From JAVKSL01 sp039583695 (lineage in GTDB: Bacteria; Actinomycetota; Acidimicrobiia; Acidimicrobiales; JAJPHD01), in the NCBI GenBank assembly GCA_039583695.1, contig JAVKSL010000008.1:6878-70877 (forward strand): a stretch of 64,000 nt of DNA, read 5' to 3'. Both the position numbers and the translations under genes were made by a program. Within the stretch, counting starts at the first letter, position 1; every line of letters begins with the position of its first letter. A model generated the notes under the pieces. The model was not told the origin of the DNA and did no database searches. It worked only from the letters and a program-made list of their open reading frames with translations. This document shows positions 18,445-28,179 of the stretch, one piece after another.

Positions 18445-20061
18445 ATGAACACTGCAATGAGAGCAACCTGTATCGGCGCCCTTCGCTCTGGCATAGCGGT
18501 GCTGGTCCTGGCTGGCGGCCTGGCAACGGTCGTGAACATTGCGGCGGCCGGACCAGCCCAGGCCCTCGGGATCCTGCCGCCCGCCAACCCGCCCGCCAAC
18601 CGGGCCCTTGACCCTGCTCAAGTCGCGGCCTGTGAGCAGGCAGGAGCCAACCTGTCGGCCAGCTGTGAGCAGGAGGCGCTGGCCCAGATCGACGCCGCGC
18701 GGTCCTCCGAGGGTGTCGGGCCCATGACGCTGCCGAGCGATTATCTGGCGCTTACCGCCGCGGAAAAGCTGGCTGCCGTGATCGCTCTCGAGCGTTCAGA
18801 TCGAGGACTGCCAGTGCCCGCGGGCCTGGTTGCCGCGTACAACCAGGACGCACAGGTTGGCGCCGACACCTATACCGACCCTGCGGCCCCCTCAGGGTAC
18901 GCAACGTTCGGGAGCATTGAGGCCGAGGGCCTTTACTCGGTGCTGCTCACCGACTACGAGTGGATGTACGACGACGGCTACGGCTCGGCCAACGTCGACT
19001 GCACCAGCCCGTCGGGCTCCGGATGCTGGGTGCACCGAGACGTCATCCTGGGCAACTACTCTGCCACGCCGTACTTCTACATGGGAGCGGCGCAGGGCAC
19101 GGGCGCAGTCCCGGTCTACTCGGCTGTCCTGGTCGCATCCACCCAGTCTCGGGCGGTGCTCTACTCACCTCAGCCGCCGGATTCCAAGATCGTCCTGACC
19201 CGCCTGGCCGGCACCAACCGGGACCTCACCTCTGTAGCGGTGAGCCAGGACAGCCTTCCCACCAACGGCAGTGCTGGAGCGGTGGTGTTGGCCACCGACG
19301 CCAACTACCCCGATGCGCTTGCCGGCACGCCCCTGGCCGTCGCTCTGGGTGCCCCAGTGCTGTTGACCACCCCGACAACCCTCGACCCGGCGGTCGCTAC
19401 CGAGATCAAACGGGTGCTTCCACAAGGCGGGACCGTTTACATCCTCGGCGGTTCGGCGGCGGTAGCCCCAGCCGCCGCCTCCCAGGTGCAGGCTCTCGGC
19501 TATGCGGTCGTGCGCGAGGCCGGCCCGAATCGCTTCGGCACGGCGCTGGCCATCGCCAGCGCTCTGGGCGACCCCTCCACTGTCTTTGTGGCCGATGGGG
19601 CCCAGTTCGCGGATGCCCTGGTTGCCGGACCTGCCGCGGCTCAGGTCCACGGCGCGATCCTGTTGAGCAACGGCGACTCCCTGCCTCCCGACACGGCGGC
19701 GTACCTGGGCGCGCACCCAGGCGTTGCATACGCGGTTGGTGCAGGAGCCCAGGCCGCCGACCCCCAAGCACACGCCGTGGGCGGTCCCGACAACTACGCG
19801 ACCTCGGTGGCGGTGGCTCAGGCGTTCTTCGGGTCGACCAGGAGTGCCGGCTTTGCCTCGGAGGCGACCTATCCCGACGAGCTGTCCGGCGATGCCCGCA
19901 TCGCCGCCGAGGGCGCTCCGATGCTCCTGGCGCCCCCGACCGGCGCGCTGCCGTCGTCTATCGCGTCGTACCTGTCCAGCTCGGCCATCACCTCGGGCTA
20001 CTTGTACGGGGGCACGTCGGCAGTGAGCTCAGGCGTGCAAGCCGAGATCGCCAGCCTCTAG
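18445..20061 (+). CDS. Secreted CAP-like / cell-wall-binding repeat 2 (CWB2) protein
   Basis: 538 residues. Signal peptide: basic start then SGIAVLVLAGGLATVVNIAA with a likely cut near AQA-LG. Residues about 85-235 resemble actinobacterial CAP/SCP-like domains (YLALTAAEKLAAVIALERSD, GCWVHRDVILG; the usual form is CW-HR-N-L). Residues about 240-535 contain three CWB2 repeats, recognisable by RLAGTNRDLTSVAVS, REAGPNRFGTALAIAS and VGGPDNYATSVAVAQAFF, each with a ILGG/YPDAL-like strand. CWB2 triplets anchor proteins to the wall polymer. An upstream GTG (18439) is an alternative start. It is probably a surface protein; enzyme activity of the CAP part is unclear. Confidence 0.85.
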   Translation: MNTAMRATCIGALRSGIAVLVLAGGLATVVNIAAAGPAQALGILPPANPPANRALDPAQVAACEQAGANLSASCEQEALAQIDAARSSEGVGPMTLPSDYLALTAAEKLAAVIALERSDRGLPVPAGLVAAYNQDAQVGADTYTDPAAPSGYATFGSIEAEGLYSVLLTDYEWMYDDGYGSANVDCTSPSGSGCWVHRDVILGNYSATPYFYMGAAQGTGAVPVYSAVLVASTQSRAVLYSPQPPDSKIVLTRLAGTNRDLTSVAVSQDSLPTNGSAGAVVLATDANYPDALAGTPLAVALGAPVLLTTPTTLDPAVATEIKRVLPQGGTVYILGGSAAVAPAAASQVQALGYAVVREAGPNRFGTALAIASALGDPSTVFVADGAQFADALVAGPAAAQVHGAILLSNGDSLPPDTAAYLGAHPGVAYAVGAGAQAADPQAHAVGGPDNYATSVAVAQAFFGSTRSAGFASEATYPDELSGDARIAAEGAPMLLAPPTGALPSSIASYLSSSAITSGYLYGGTSAVSSGVQAEIASL

Positions 20062-20089
20062 CAACGGATGGTCGCCCTTCATTTCCCGG

Positions 20090-21382
20090 TCAGCCTCCGA
20101 GCGGCGCCGTCGGGGGCCTTTCCCTCCGGGTGGGCGTGAACTCGCAGGGCAGGCGTTTGATGCCGTTGATGAAGTGGGAGCGCAGCCGCTCGGGCTCGGC
20201 GACTGGGTGGATGTCGGGCAAGCGGGCGAACAGGGCTCGGAACATGGAGGTGATCTCCAGGCGAGCCAGATGAGCGCCAAGGCAGTAGTGCGGCCCGTAA
20301 CCGCCGAAGCTCACATGGCGGTTCTCGACCCTCCGCAGGTCGAAGCTGCACGGCGCCTCGAAGGCCGCCTCGTCCCGATTGGCCGAGTTGTAGAACAGCA
20401 CGACCTTCTCCCCTTGGCCCAGCTGCTGCCCCCCCAATGTCGCATCGCAGGTCAGGGTGCGCCGCGTCTGCATCACCGGCGTGGCCCAGCGCACGATCTC
20501 ATCCACCGCCCGAGGTGCCATCGCCTCGAAGTCGGCTGCCCAAGCGGCCTGCTGTGCGGGATGCGAGCCCAGCGTGACCAATCCCCAGTTGATCGCGTTG
20601 CGCGTGGTCTCGTTGCCCGCCACGACGAGGAGGATGAACGCTGAGGCCAGCTCGTCGAACGAGAGGCGCTCCCCGTCCAGCTCGGCGGTCACCAGGGCCG
20701 AGGTCACGTCGTCGGTGGGATCCGCCTCACGGGCACGCCCGAGAGCGCGAACCAGTTCTCCCATCTCTATCCCGGCGCGCAGCACGGCTCCCAGCAGATC
20801 GGCGTCCTGGGCCAGCAGCTCGGGGTCCGTCGCTCCCACCAGGAGGTCGCTTCGCTCCAGGACGAAGGACTGCTCGCTCGCCGGAACTCCCATCAGCTCG
20901 CAGATGACCCGCATTGGCAGCAACGAGGCCACCTCAGTGGCGAAGTCGCACTGACCCCGTTCGCAGACCGAGTTGAGGATCGTGGTGGTGATCCGCTCGA
21001 CCTGTCCCTGCAGCAACGCCAGGCGCTTGGGCGTGAAGGCTCGGGACACGATCCGGCGGAGCCGGGCATGCCGGGGATCGTCGGCGTTGATCATCCCGCC
21101 GAAGTACTCGCGGAACGCCTCGGGCAGGTCGATCACCGTCGTGGCGCCCTGGCCCGAGCAGAACACGTCTGAGCGCTTGCTGGCCTCCACCACGTCGGCA
21201 TAACGGGTGACGGCCCAGTAGCCCGGCCCCTTCGGAAGGCCGATGATCTCCGGCTCCTCGAAGAACGCGATCGGCCGCTCCCGCCGCAGCGTCGCGAACG
21301 CAGCCTCCCGCATCGGCAGCGGCAGCGCCCAAAACCCCACGATGTCCGACAGGTCGATCTCGTCGACGTTCACGGCACCCAT
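20090..21382 (-). CDS. Cytochrome P450
   Basis: 430 residues. Class I bacterial P450. I-helix AGNETTRNAINWGL (oxygen activation: A-G-x-E-T-T), the K-helix ExxR region is in VDEIVRWATPVMQTRRT, and the heme-binding loop is FGGYGPHYCLGAHLARLEI with the axial cysteine. AGNETTRN and GGYGPHYCLG are typical of the CYP124/125/142 group that oxidises sterol or branched-lipid side chains; a substrate of that type is an inference. ATG 21382 is chosen rather than 21415 to keep the conserved length. It is divergent from an MFS transporter with 85 bp between, and convergent with the CWB2 gene. Confidence 0.92.
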   Translation of the reverse strand: MGAVNVDEIDLSDIVGFWALPLPMREAAFATLRRERPIAFFEEPEIIGLPKGPGYWAVTRYADVVEASKRSDVFCSGQGATTVIDLPEAFREYFGGMINADDPRHARLRRIVSRAFTPKRLALLQGQVERITTTILNSVCERGQCDFATEVASLLPMRVICELMGVPASEQSFVLERSDLLVGATDPELLAQDADLLGAVLRAGIEMGELVRALGRAREADPTDDVTSALVTAELDGERLSFDELASAFILLVVAGNETTRNAINWGLVTLGSHPAQQAAWAADFEAMAPRAVDEIVRWATPVMQTRRTLTCDATLGGQQLGQGEKVVLFYNSANRDEAAFEAPCSFDLRRVENRHVSFGGYGPHYCLGAHLARLEITSMFRALFARLPDIHPVAEPERLRSHFINGIKRLPCEFTPTRRERPPTAPLGG

Positions 21383-21467
21383 CCTCCCCGACGGCCAGCC
21401 GGCAGGTTTGGTCAAGCTGGCAGCCCCCTACCATATTGGGCGTGCCTGGTTTCGAGCGTGACTTGCG

Positions 21468-23066
21468 GTGGCGGCGTCGTCCAAGCGCCTGAGCGGTGCC
21501 CAACCCAGCGCCGGCCGGCCCCGAAGCGCACAGACCGGCCGGGGACGCGCCGCCCTTGCCGGAGGTTTGGGGGGAGCCGCCAGGGGGGTGCGCCAAAAGT
21601 TCGAGACCGCGGCCGGCGGCCCGGCGCGGGCCAGGGTCATCGTCGTCCTGGCGGCGGTCCTGGCTCTGAGCAGTGCCGACACCGCGACCGTGGGGGCGGC
21701 GGCCACCCAGCTCCGCTTCGCCTTGCACATCTCCAACGGCGACATTGGGCTGCTGGTGGCGATCCCCCTCATCATGGGTGCGTTGTTCAGCGTGCCCTTC
21801 GGCGTCCTGGCCGACCGGACCCGGCGCACCAGCCTCTTGTCCTTCGTCATCATCTTGTGGGGCGTGGCGATGATCGCCAGTGCTTCGGTCAGCAAGTTCT
21901 CCTCCCTGCTGCTGGTGCGGGTGGGCTTGGGCGCGGTCACCGCCGCCGCCGGACCCCTGGTTGCCTCCCTGGTGGGGGACTACTTTCCCGCCCGGGAGCG
22001 CGGCAAGATCTACGGCTACATCCTGTCCGGCGAGCTGCTGGGGGCGGGGTTCGGCTTCATGATCAGCGGGGACCTGGCCCCGTTGTCGTGGAGGGCCTCC
22101 TTTTTGATCCTTGCGCTGCCTGCGATCGCGATCGCGACCGCGGTCCGCCGGCTCCCCGAGCCTGCTCGAGGCGGGGCCACCCAGATGGTTGCCGGGGCGG
22201 CGCGCATCGGGGGATACAGGTCTCGGGCCGAGGCCCACAGGGCGCGCCTATCCGCCACTGCCGCGGCAGCTACGACACCACGGGACCCGGCGTCCGCGGC
22301 GTCCCGAGCCGAGCCAGTGGCGACCGACGCCCAGCGCATCGCGGCCGAACAGGGGATTGCCCCCGTGGAGCGCATGATCCTGCGCAGCGACCCACGCAAG
22401 ATGAGCCTGCCAGCCGCGGTTCGCTACATACTGGGCCTGCGCACCAACATCATCCTGATCGCCTCGGGGGCGGCTGGGTACTTCTTCCTGTCCGGCGTGG
22501 AGACCTTCGGTCTCGAGTTCTCCAAGTCGCACTACAGCGTGAACCAGGTCGAGGCCACCCTGCTGATGCTGGTGCTCGGCGGTGGGGCACTGCTGGGCGT
22601 GCTGGTCGGGGGGCGCCTTGGTGACTCCCTGCTGCACCGGGGGCACCTGAACGGGCGGGTCCTGGTCGGGGCGATAGGTGCCCTGGTGAGTGTCGTCGCC
22701 TTCATTCCGGCGCTCATCCTGCACAGCGCGGCCAGCGCCCTGCCGTACCTAATGATCGCGGCCTTTGCCCTCGAGGCCCAAGTTCCTCCCATGGACGCAG
22801 CCCGCCTCGACATCGTGCCCCCCTTGCTGTGGGGCCGGGCGGAGGGGGTCCGCACCTCGCTGCGCACCGGCGCCCAGGCCCTGGCACCGCTGATCTTCGG
22901 GGCGCTGGCGGACGGGATCGGGCTGCAGGACACCTTCGCGATCATGCTCGTGCCTCTGGCGGCGGGAGCGGTGATCCTGTTCAGGGCCCTGCGCACCTAC
23001 CCCGTCGACGTGGCGACGGCCGTGGCGTCCACGGCGGCCTTCCACGACCGGCCACGGGTCCGTTAG
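21468..23066 (+). CDS. Major facilitator superfamily transporter
   Basis: 532 residues, about 12 hydrophobic segments. The MFS loop 2-3 motif is GVLADRTRRTS. The first helix ends in LSSADTATVGAAATQLR; a long cytosolic loop (about 225-300) rich in Ala/Arg joins the two halves. The sequence SDADTATVG-like and YFPARERGKIYGY pattern resembles sphingolipid-transporter/spinster-like MFS proteins in bacteria. The 45-residue N-terminal extension is Arg/Gly-rich. Starts at GTG 21468. Its stop is 6 bp from the convergent glnE stop. Substrate unknown. Confidence 0.85.
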   Translation: MAASSKRLSGAQPSAGRPRSAQTGRGRAALAGGLGGAARGVRQKFETAAGGPARARVIVVLAAVLALSSADTATVGAAATQLRFALHISNGDIGLLVAIPLIMGALFSVPFGVLADRTRRTSLLSFVIILWGVAMIASASVSKFSSLLLVRVGLGAVTAAAGPLVASLVGDYFPARERGKIYGYILSGELLGAGFGFMISGDLAPLSWRASFLILALPAIAIATAVRRLPEPARGGATQMVAGAARIGGYRSRAEAHRARLSATAAAATTPRDPASAASRAEPVATDAQRIAAEQGIAPVERMILRSDPRKMSLPAAVRYILGLRTNIILIASGAAGYFFLSGVETFGLEFSKSHYSVNQVEATLLMLVLGGGALLGVLVGGRLGDSLLHRGHLNGRVLVGAIGALVSVVAFIPALILHSAASALPYLMIAAFALEAQVPPMDAARLDIVPPLLWGRAEGVRTSLRTGAQALAPLIFGALADGIGLQDTFAIMLVPLAAGAVILFRALRTYPVDVATAVASTAAFHDRPRVR

Positions 23067-23072
23067 AAGCTC

Positions 23073-25802
23073 TTAAGAAATTGAGTCCGTGCCCATTCCA
23101 TAGAAGCGCCCTCTCACCACCCGGCGCGCCAGCCGGGTGACCCGGCGGTAGCCCTGGCGCAGCTCGGTGGGCGTGGTGTCGAGGGAGTGCGCCAGGGCGG
23201 CGAGACGGTCCGCGGCGACGGGCAGGGAGTCGGTCGGGGCCCCACCCATGAGCGCCCAGCGGTTGCGGATCTGCTCGCACCGCCGGTAGGCATCGGTGAG
23301 CATGGCGTGCTCGGCCCTGTCCAGGGCCCCGGCGGCCGCGAGGGCCGCGAGGGCATCCATCGTCCCTGGTGAGCGCACCTTGTGGGCCAGCTGGAGCAGC
23401 TGGGCCGTCCACTCGACATCGGCCAGGGCACCGGGACCGAGCTTGAGGTGGAACTGGGGGTCCTCCCCGGCTGGCACCCGCTCGCGCTCGATCCTGGCTT
23501 TCAAGCGCCTGATCTGGCGGGCTTCGTCCTCGCCAAAAGGGGCCTCCCACACGAAGTGGTCCACCAGCCTGCCAAAGGCAGCGCCGAGCACCGGGTCCCC
23601 GGCAACCGGGCGCGCCCTGATGAGCGCTTGGCGTTCCCAGGTGCCCGCCCAGCGCTCGTAGTAGGCGGTATAGGCCGAGAGGCTCCTCGCCAGGGGGCCC
23701 TGCCGGCCCTCGGGACGCAAGTTGGGGTCCACTCGGAATACCTGCTCAGCCACGTTGGGTCCCCCGTTGAGCAAGTGCAGCAGTGCCTCGGCTGCGGCCT
23801 CACCGGCCCGGTTGTCGCCGCCGTCCGGGAGAACCACCAGCAGGTCGAGATCGCTGGCGTAGGAGAGCTCCGCCCCCCCAAGGCGCCCCATGGCGATGAT
23901 CGCCATGGGCACGGGGCGCTCCTGCGCATCGAGGGCGGCTTCCAGGACCGCCTCGGCCAGTGTGCTGAGGGCGGTGCCGGTCCCTTCAACGTCGTCCAGG
24001 CCCAGCAAGTCCCTGGTGGCGATGCGCAGGAGCTGGGTCCGCTTGAAGCGCAGGAGCGCCCGGCTGGGCGACCCAGCGGTGGAGACCACCGCCCGCGCCC
24101 GGTCCACCAGCTCGGCCCGCCCCGCCAGGACCAGCGAGGCGTCGTCGCCAAGGGTTGGGATCAGGGTGGGCTCATGGCGCACAAGCTCGTGAAGCGGCCC
24201 ACTGGTGCCCAGTATCCGGCACAGTCGTCTGGCTGCCAGGGGCGAATCCCTGAATGTGCTCACGAGCAGCGCCCGCCGGTGCGCCCCATCGGCAAGCGTG
24301 CGCAGCCGGAGCAGCCCGGCCTCGGGGTCCGGCTCCTCGGAGAGCCACGCCAGCACCAACGGCAGCATCTGGGCCATCAGCCGGGACGACCGGGTGAGGC
24401 CCCGGGTCAGCTCACCCAGCGCCGCCCTGGTGCGGGCGGCGTCGCTGAAGCCAAACGCAGCGAGGCGCTCTGACACTGCGGCGGCTCCCATCGCGGGAGC
24501 GGCCTCGGGTGACCCGGCTTGGGTACCCTCCAGCGGTGCCGCCGAGGCTGGCCGTGAGGGCAGTATCGCGAAGGCCTCCATCAGGGGACGGAAGTACAGC
24601 CTCTCGTGAATCTCCCGGGCCGCGCTGCGGTGACGGCGCAGATCGTCGTCGAAGCTGGCGAGCGCGCTGGCGCTGGCGCGGTCCCGGTAGCCGAGCACCC
24701 TGGCCAGCTGGGTCCGTACCGCCGGGTCTGCGGGCACGGCGTGGACCTGGCGTTCTTCCACCAGCTGGAGCCGGTGCTCCACCTTGCGGAGGAACCGGTA
24801 GGACGCCTCCATCACCTGCGCGTCTCCCGGGGAGATATACCCGGCGCGGCCCAGCTCGGCCAGGGCCGCCAGGGTGGAGGGAGCCCGTAACGCCGGGTCA
24901 CTCCTTCCGTGGACCAGCTGCAGGAGCTGGACGGAGAACTCGACGTCCCTGATCCCGCCCGGACCGGACTTCACCTCGCGCTTTGCCAGGCCCCGGCGGG
25001 TCAGGACCGCCTCGGTGCGGGCCTTCATCTCCCTGGCCTGGCGGATCTCGGCGACCCCCCAGGGTCGGTTCCAGACCACCTCGGCCGCCGCACGGGCAAA
25101 ATCGTCTCCGAGCGCCGGGTCTCCTCCCACCGGGCGGGCCTTGATCAGCGCTTGGAGCTCCCACGGTTCGACCCAGCGCTCCCAGTAGGTCATGTACGAC
25201 GGTAAAGAGCGCACCAGCGCCCCGGCCCGACCCTCTGGCCGCAGCGCCATGTCCACCCGGTAGCACATACCCACCAAGTCCAGGACGGTCCTCGCGGCTG
25301 ATGTGGCGCCGTCGTCACCCACGAACATCAGGTCCACATCGCTCGAGTAGTTGAGCTCGTTGGCCCCGAGCTTGCCCATGCCGATCACGGCGAGGGCGGA
25401 GTCCGGGGCCCCGATGAGCAGGGCTGCGCCGATCACGTCGTCCGCAAGGCGGGCCAGCGCCGCCCCGACGATCTCCAAGTCGTCGAGGCCGCACAGATCC
25501 CGCGCGGCGATCCGCATCAGCTCGAGATGCTTCCAGGCGACCAGGCCGGGGGGGCCGGCCGATGGGTCCAGCGATGGGCGGCGGTCCAGGTGGGCGAGGA
25601 CGTCCAGAGCGCCCGGGTTGGTCTGGCATAGCCGGGCGATCGAGCGGCTGGCGGCCAGCGCGCCCACCAGAGCCTCGGCTAGGGGCCGGTTGGTCTCGAG
25701 CCGCGCGGGAAGCCCCGGATCGGCCTCGGTCAACCGGGTCAGGACCTGGCTGACGGCACCGGGCGCGGCGGAGCCGGCAACCAGGCTGGCAAGGGCTCTC
25801 AC
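23073..25802 (-). CDS. glnE: Bifunctional glutamine synthetase adenylyltransferase/adenylyl-removing enzyme
   Basis: 909 residues, close to the usual 950-1000. Two nucleotidyltransferase domains are visible, each with paired metal-binding Asp: N-terminal GMGKLGANELNYSSDVDLMFV and C-terminal MGRLGGAELSYASDLDLLVV. Each is followed by VDMALRPEGRAGALVRSL / VDPNLRPEGRQGPLARSL and by a GxxDVEW/F helix (GPGGIRDVEFSVQLLQLVHG; GALADVEWTAQLLQLAH). It regulates glutamine synthetase by AMP addition or removal in response to nitrogen, fitting the glnB-amtB genes 23 kb away. GTG start, divergent from nadE with 61 bp between. Confidence 0.95.
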   Translation of the reverse strand: MRALASLVAGSAAPGAVSQVLTRLTEADPGLPARLETNRPLAEALVGALAASRSIARLCQTNPGALDVLAHLDRRPSLDPSAGPPGLVAWKHLELMRIAARDLCGLDDLEIVGAALARLADDVIGAALLIGAPDSALAVIGMGKLGANELNYSSDVDLMFVGDDGATSAARTVLDLVGMCYRVDMALRPEGRAGALVRSLPSYMTYWERWVEPWELQALIKARPVGGDPALGDDFARAAAEVVWNRPWGVAEIRQAREMKARTEAVLTRRGLAKREVKSGPGGIRDVEFSVQLLQLVHGRSDPALRAPSTLAALAELGRAGYISPGDAQVMEASYRFLRKVEHRLQLVEERQVHAVPADPAVRTQLARVLGYRDRASASALASFDDDLRRHRSAAREIHERLYFRPLMEAFAILPSRPASAAPLEGTQAGSPEAAPAMGAAAVSERLAAFGFSDAARTRAALGELTRGLTRSSRLMAQMLPLVLAWLSEEPDPEAGLLRLRTLADGAHRRALLVSTFRDSPLAARRLCRILGTSGPLHELVRHEPTLIPTLGDDASLVLAGRAELVDRARAVVSTAGSPSRALLRFKRTQLLRIATRDLLGLDDVEGTGTALSTLAEAVLEAALDAQERPVPMAIIAMGRLGGAELSYASDLDLLVVLPDGGDNRAGEAAAEALLHLLNGGPNVAEQVFRVDPNLRPEGRQGPLARSLSAYTAYYERWAGTWERQALIRARPVAGDPVLGAAFGRLVDHFVWEAPFGEDEARQIRRLKARIERERVPAGEDPQFHLKLGPGALADVEWTAQLLQLAHKVRSPGTMDALAALAAAGALDRAEHAMLTDAYRRCEQIRNRWALMGGAPTDSLPVAADRLAALAHSLDTTPTELRQGYRRVTRLARRVVRGRFYGMGTDSIS

Positions 25803-25863
25803 TGGGCTCAGTCTTGCCGTTGTGGCCCGCGGTGGCTACCCGAGCCCGTAGCCTCTGGGATTC

Positions 25864-27549
25864 ATGGCCGCTATCCGCGTAGCTGCCTGCCAGCTCAACC
25901 CTGCGGTCGGCGACCTGGAGGCCAACGTGAGGGCGATCCTTGCCGCCCTGGCCCGAGCCGAGGAGGCGGGTTGTGACCTGGCCGTGTTCGGGGAGCTGGC
26001 GATCACCGGGTACCCGCCCGAGGACCTGCTCCTCAAGGGTGGCTTCGTCGCCGACAATCTCGCCGCTCTGGAGCAGGTCGCCAGCGCCACCAGGCACTGC
26101 GCCGCGGTGGTCGGATTCGTCGAGGCGGCGCAGCATCTGCACAACGCGGCCGCGATCTGCGTGGGTGGCTCGGTGGTTGGGGTCACCCGAAAGGTGCTCC
26201 TGCCCAACTACTCGGTCTTCGACGAGCAGCGGTACTTTGCGCCGGGCGCGGCTCCCGGGCCTCTTTACATCGTCGCCGGGGTGAGGGTGGGGGTGTCGAT
26301 CTGCGAGGACGCCTGGAGTCCCACCGGACCGCTCATGGCCCAGGCGGCGGGGGGAGCGGAGCTCCTGGCGAACCTCAGCGCCTCGCCATTTGCTGCGGGG
26401 CGCCTGGCGACGCGGGAGCAGATGCTGTCCAGCCGGGCTGCCGCTGCGTCGTGCCCCCTGGCGTACGTGAACCAGGTCGGAGGGCAGGACGAGCTGGTCT
26501 TCGACGGCGGATCCATGATCCTCGACGCGGCCGGTGGGGTGATGGCTCGCCTGGATCAGTGGGTGGAGGACGTGATGGTCATCGACGTGGAAGCGCCACC
26601 ACGGCCTGGCGCGACCTTGCCCCAGGTGGTGGTGAGCGAGCACCCGCGGGCTCACGCCCGGCTGGGCCCTCCACCGCCTCGCCACGTGCCACCCGGACCA
26701 GAGGAGGAAATCTACCAGGCCCTGGTCCTCGGGACCCGTGACTACGTGAGAAAGAATGGCTTCACCGGCGCGGTGATCGGCCTTTCCGGGGGCGTCGACT
26801 CCTCGCTGGTGGCGGCGATAGCCACTGAGGCCCTCGGGCCCGACTACGTCCACGGGGTGGCCATGCCGTCGCGGTACTCCAGCGAGGGCTCCCTAACCGA
26901 TGCGGCCGCGGTGGCCGGGTCCCTCGGAATCGAGCTGCGGACGGTGCCCATCGAGCCGGCTCACTCGACGATGTCGGCCATGTTGGCCCCAGTGCTGGGG
27001 GGCCCTCCGATCGGGCTCACCGAGGAGAACCTGCAGTCGCGCATCCGCGGGGTGATCCTGATGGCCCTGTCCAACGCCCTGGGCTGGATCGTGCTCACCA
27101 CCGGCAACAAGAGCGAGCTGGCCACCGGGTACTCCACTCTCTACGGTGATAGCGCTGGTGGCTTTGCGGTGATCAAGGACGTGCCCAAGACCCTGGTGTA
27201 TGCGTTGTGCCGGCACATCAACGCCATAAAGGGCCATGAGGTCATCCCGGAGGCGGTACTTTTCAAAGCTCCTTCGGCCGAGCTGCGTCCGGGTCAGCGT
27301 GACGACGACTCCCTGCCTGCCTATGAGGTCCTCGACCCGCTCCTGGCCGCCTACGTCGAGGCGGATCGCACTGCGGTCGAGCTGGTGGCAGACGGCTTCG
27401 ACCCCGCGCTGGTGGAGCGGGTCACCACCTTGGTGGATCGGGCCGAGTACAAGCGTCGCCAGGGCCCTCCGGGCGTCAGGGTCTCATCGAAGGCGTTCGG
27501 CAAGGACCGGCGGGTCCCGATCACCAACCGCTACGGTCTGCGGAGGTGA
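25864..27549 (+). CDS. nadE: Glutamine-dependent NAD+ synthetase
   Basis: 561 residues. Last step of NAD synthesis. N-terminal nitrilase-like amidase with the catalytic triad: Glu in FGELAITGYPPEDLLLK, Lys in RKVLLPNYSVFDEQRYF, Cys in VSICEDAW. C-terminal synthetase with PP-loop GLSGGVDSSLVAAIA, then PSRYSSEGSLTDAAAVA, TGNKSELATGYSTLYGDSAGG, and KDVPKTLVYAL. All expected motifs are intact. Its stop overlaps the GTG of the next gene. Confidence 0.96.
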   Translation: MAAIRVAACQLNPAVGDLEANVRAILAALARAEEAGCDLAVFGELAITGYPPEDLLLKGGFVADNLAALEQVASATRHCAAVVGFVEAAQHLHNAAAICVGGSVVGVTRKVLLPNYSVFDEQRYFAPGAAPGPLYIVAGVRVGVSICEDAWSPTGPLMAQAAGGAELLANLSASPFAAGRLATREQMLSSRAAAASCPLAYVNQVGGQDELVFDGGSMILDAAGGVMARLDQWVEDVMVIDVEAPPRPGATLPQVVVSEHPRAHARLGPPPPRHVPPGPEEEIYQALVLGTRDYVRKNGFTGAVIGLSGGVDSSLVAAIATEALGPDYVHGVAMPSRYSSEGSLTDAAAVAGSLGIELRTVPIEPAHSTMSAMLAPVLGGPPIGLTEENLQSRIRGVILMALSNALGWIVLTTGNKSELATGYSTLYGDSAGGFAVIKDVPKTLVYALCRHINAIKGHEVIPEAVLFKAPSAELRPGQRDDDSLPAYEVLDPLLAAYVEADRTAVELVADGFDPALVERVTTLVDRAEYKRRQGPPGVRVSSKAFGKDRRVPITNRYGLRR

Positions 27550-28055
27550 GCCCGCCCTGGTCGATCGAGGGGACAGCGATCCGCTTGGGCGGCTACGCCT
27601 GGGTGGAGCAGCGGCTGTTCGAGGTGCTGGGCGGCCTCGTGGGGACGGCGGGGACGGCGGGGATGGCGGGGACGGCGGGGACGGCGAAGCCCGCTCAGGT
27701 GGCGATGGTCGCCCTGGCGCACGCCAGCCATCACGCCTGGCACGCCGAGATATGGCGGTCACGCATTCCGATCCTCGCGCACCTGCCGGTGGGGTCGTTG
27801 GTGGTGCCTCCGAGGCCGGAGGTGCGCGACATCCTGGAGGGCCCTGGGGAGTCGTTGGTGGCGGTCTACCGGGTGGTGCTGCCGAGCCTCGTCGGGGTGT
27901 ACGCACGGCATCTGACCAGGGCCAGACCGGTGGCTGACGGCCCGGTCATCAGGGCACTCGAGCTGGTCCTCGCCGACGAGCGGCGCGACCTGAGCGAGGG
28001 CCAGGGGTTGCTGAGCCCGTTTGGCGGCGTCCCCTCTGGGGTGGAATGGGACTGA
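27546..28055 (+). CDS. Hypothetical protein, possibly ferritin-like helical
   Basis: 169 residues, start GTG overlapping the nadE stop (GTGA), so translationally coupled. Helical segments contain HASHHAWHAEIWRSRIP and, near the end, ALELVLADERRDLSEGQGLL; the His/Glu spacing recalls ferritin-like four-helix proteins, but a complete di-iron set is not evident. Residues about 33-47 are a five-unit GTA repeat from a 9-bp minisatellite. No family is recognised with confidence. Confidence 0.7.
   Translation: MSPPWSIEGTAIRLGGYAWVEQRLFEVLGGLVGTAGTAGMAGTAGTAKPAQVAMVALAHASHHAWHAEIWRSRIPILAHLPVGSLVVPPRPEVRDILEGPGESLVAVYRVVLPSLVGVYARHLTRARPVADGPVIRALELVLADERRDLSEGQGLLSPFGGVPSGVEWD
27642..27686 (+). repeat. 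9-bp minisatellite, five units, in coding sequence
   Basis: Five GGGACGGCG-type units (one GGGATGGCG) encode Gly-Thr-Ala repeats in a loop between two helices of the helical hypothetical protein. Confidence 0.88.
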
Positions 28056-28179
28056 GGCACTTGACTGTCTCGGTACGCTTAGTAGCGATGCTCTGCTGTT
28101 GCCGTCCAAATGCCGGGGCGCGGAGATTCGACACGGTGCCGTTGCCCCGTGTGGGGGGTGAGCTTGTGAAAGAGGTGTC